A stretch of 24,075 nt of DNA from Nitrospinota bacterium (GTDB lineage: Bacteria > Nitrospinota_A > UBA7883 > JACRLM01), in NCBI GenBank assembly GCA_015231995.1, contig JADGAO010000017.1, positions 1 through 24,075 on the forward strand, in the 5' to 3' direction. This document shows positions 22,980 through 24,075 of this stretch, one piece after another. How positions within the stretch are numbered: position 1 is the stretch's first letter; every line of letters starts with the position of its first letter. Below the pieces are notes generated by a model, which did no database searches, was not told the DNA's origin, and was given only the letters and a program-made list of their open reading frames with translations. The translations under genes were made by a program, and so were the position numbers.

Positions 22980-23672
22980 ATGCTGATGAATATCCACGAC
23001 ACGATCAACTCCATCGAGTCCATCACTCCAAAAGAAGCGATCATTCTCCAGAATGAACTGCGCGGGAGCGTGATTGCCCGCGATGATTTTGGGGATATCA
23101 AACTCATCGGCGGTGTGGATGTTGGCGTGAAAGAGGGAATCGCTGTGGCGGCAGTGGTGATGTTCGAGTATCCGTCGTTGACGCTTGTCGAAACTGCGAC
23201 CGCAACTCGCAAAGCCGTGTTCCCTTACGTTCCCGGATTGCTTGCGTTCCGTGAAATTCCCGTCATTCTAGATGCGTTAGTGAAACTGTCCCGCCGCCCC
23301 GACATCATCATTGTGGATGGTCATGGCTATTCCCACCCTCGCAGATTCGGCCTGGCGTGTCATCTCGGCGTTACGCTGGACATACCCGCTATCGCCTGCG
23401 GCAAGTCGCGGCTTGTCGGCGAATACCGCGAACCTTCGCTCGGACGTGGTTCGGTGGAGGATTTGGTCGAGGGCGGCGAAGTCATCGGTAAAATTCTGCG
23501 AACGAGGGACAACGTCAAACCAGTGTTCATCTCCGTGGGACACAGGGTATCGTTGGATACGGCGGTGCGGATAGCGTTAGAGTCGGCGCGGGGGAAACGT
23601 TTGCCGGAACCGGTGGGGATGGCGCATAAGGCGGCCTCCAATAGAACGAAGGATGGTTTTAGGAAGCGTTGA
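22980..23672 (+). CDS. nfi: Endonuclease V (deoxyinosine 3' endonuclease)
   Basis: A 230-residue repair nuclease that cuts one base 3' to deaminated purines such as inosine in DNA. Active-site residues align with E. coli: Asp47 (GGVDVGV; E. coli Asp35), Glu92 (YVPGLLAFRE; Glu89), Asp113 (IVDGHGYSHPRR; Asp110), His119 and Lys142. The block from PYVPGLLAFRE to HLGVTLDIPAIA is typical. Three ATGs compete: 22971 (TGATG overlap with the previous stop but only two bases from GGGAG), 22980 and 22986; 22980 has the best spacing and is used. The choice changes only the first few residues. Confidence 0.92.
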   Translation: MLMNIHDTINSIESITPKEAIILQNELRGSVIARDDFGDIKLIGGVDVGVKEGIAVAAVVMFEYPSLTLVETATATRKAVFPYVPGLLAFREIPVILDALVKLSRRPDIIIVDGHGYSHPRRFGLACHLGVTLDIPAIACGKSRLVGEYREPSLGRGSVEDLVEGGEVIGKILRTRDNVKPVFISVGHRVSLDTAVRIALESARGKRLPEPVGMAHKAASNRTKDGFRKR

Positions 23673-23692
23673 AATGCTGGCAGGCGCGCTAT

Positions 23693-23860
23693 TTGTCATA
23701 CTGAACCCTTCGAAGGACTCAGGGTAAACTCCATGAAGAGTTGATCAGAGTTTGTCATTCTGAACGTAATGTCATTCTGAGCGCCAGCGAAGAATCTATC
23801 AGTAGAATATTCTGTTTTACTTTGATCCTTCGGTCGCAAGGCCTCCCTCAGGATGACAAA
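23693..23860. repeat. Cluster of dispersed palindromic repeats (copy 2)
   Basis: Contains TTTGTCAT-ACTGAACCCTTCG, two TGTCATTCTGA half-units (one followed by GCGCCAGCGAAGAATC), then AGAATATTCTGTTTTAC and a TTTGATCCTTCGGTCG...CAGGATGACA unit at 23821-23858. The arrangement AGAATATTC, TTTTACTTTGATCCTTC, CAGGATGACA is the same as in 21550-21601, so both clusters come from one family. It fills the gap between nfi and purH. Confidence 0.8.
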
Positions 23861-23872
23861 AAGACTTCTCTG

Positions 23873-24075
23873 TCAGTGCCTGAAATGCCGTATCCCGGTG
23901 AACACCATCGCCATGCCATACTCGTCCGCCGCCGCAATAACTTCATCGTCGCGCACGGAGCCGCCGGGCTGGATGACCGCCGTGATGCCGGCCTTGCCAG
24001 CTTCGTCTATCCCGTCGCGGAACGGAAAAAAGGCGTCGGAGGCCATCACCGCGCCGCGCACCGGATGCCGCGCTT
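23873..24075 (-). CDS. purH: Bifunctional purine biosynthesis protein PurH, C-terminal end (partial)
   Basis: The last 67 codons of PurH run off the right edge. PurH catalyses the last two steps of IMP synthesis (AICAR formyltransferase and IMP cyclohydrolase). The visible region is nearly invariant in the family: AVMASDAFFPFRDG, AGITAVIQPGGSVRD, DDEVIAAADEYGMAMVFTG, ending in IRHFRH and TGA. These belong to the formyltransferase domain, including the SDAFFPF and QPGGS segments of its active site. No promoter or start is in view. A repeat cluster lies immediately downstream of its stop, with no obvious separate terminator. Confidence 0.96.
   Translation of the reverse strand, partial: ARHPVRGAVMASDAFFPFRDGIDEAGKAGITAVIQPGGSVRDDEVIAAADEYGMAMVFTGIRHFRH

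Overview
This window is chromosomal DNA from a Gram-negative bacterium with moderately G+C-rich coding sequence. It is dominated by one complete operon for respiratory complex I (NADH-quinone oxidoreductase family, bases 477-15252, + strand). Gene content and style suggest a deltaproteobacteria-like or Nitrospinota-like lineage. The clues are a Geobacter SfrAB-type electron-input pair at the head of the nuo operon, separate nuoC and nuoD, a signal-peptide-bearing YceI protein and abundant intergenic palindromic repeats. The lineage is an inference; no 16S or other phylogenetic marker is present.

Layout. Bases 1-197 hold the tail of an unidentified gene, followed by a hairpin terminator and a sigma70-like promoter. 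The nuo operon follows in the order NuoF-Cterm/GltD hybrid, nuoG, nuoA, B, C, D, H, I, J, K, L, M, N, mostly with ATGA overlaps or very short gaps. There is no nuoE and no canonical NADH/FMN-binding nuoF. The first gene fuses only the C-terminal Fe-S domain of NuoF to a glutamate-synthase-small-subunit (GltD) flavoprotein, as in SfrB. NuoG is of the SfrA/formate-dehydrogenase-like type, with an extra ferredoxin cluster pair. The encoded machine should pump ions while reducing quinone, but it probably takes electrons from NADPH (or another donor) through FAD rather than from NADH through FMN. After nuoN come small + strand genes for a double-CDGSH iron-sulfur protein and an isochorismatase-family hydrolase.

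From 16.3 to 17.2 kb a minus-strand gene ends in a histone-H1-like Lys/Ala/Pro repeat tail. A very strong internal ribosome site suggests that tail is also made as a separate 45-residue basic protein. An AT-rich divergent promoter region and a structured leader precede an SpsF-like cytidylyltransferase (17223-17975). Facing it on the minus strand is a frameshifted trpC. Next is a 290-bp element with terminal inverted repeats and internal hairpins (MITE-like), then a frameshifted NAD-type malic enzyme gene (minus). Divergent from that are a 60-residue orphan ORF, a repeat cluster, a periplasmic YceI protein, a membrane-bound YdjM-like hydrolase, endonuclease V, a second copy of the same repeat family, and the 3' end of purH (minus) running off the window.

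Three genes (nuoK, trpC, malic enzyme) each carry exactly one extra base that splits an otherwise complete, conserved protein. Three such events of the same kind in 24 kb, in housekeeping genes, suggest sequencing or assembly errors more than real decay, but this cannot be settled from the sequence. The most interesting biology is the modified electron-input module of complex I and the nested H1-like gene.
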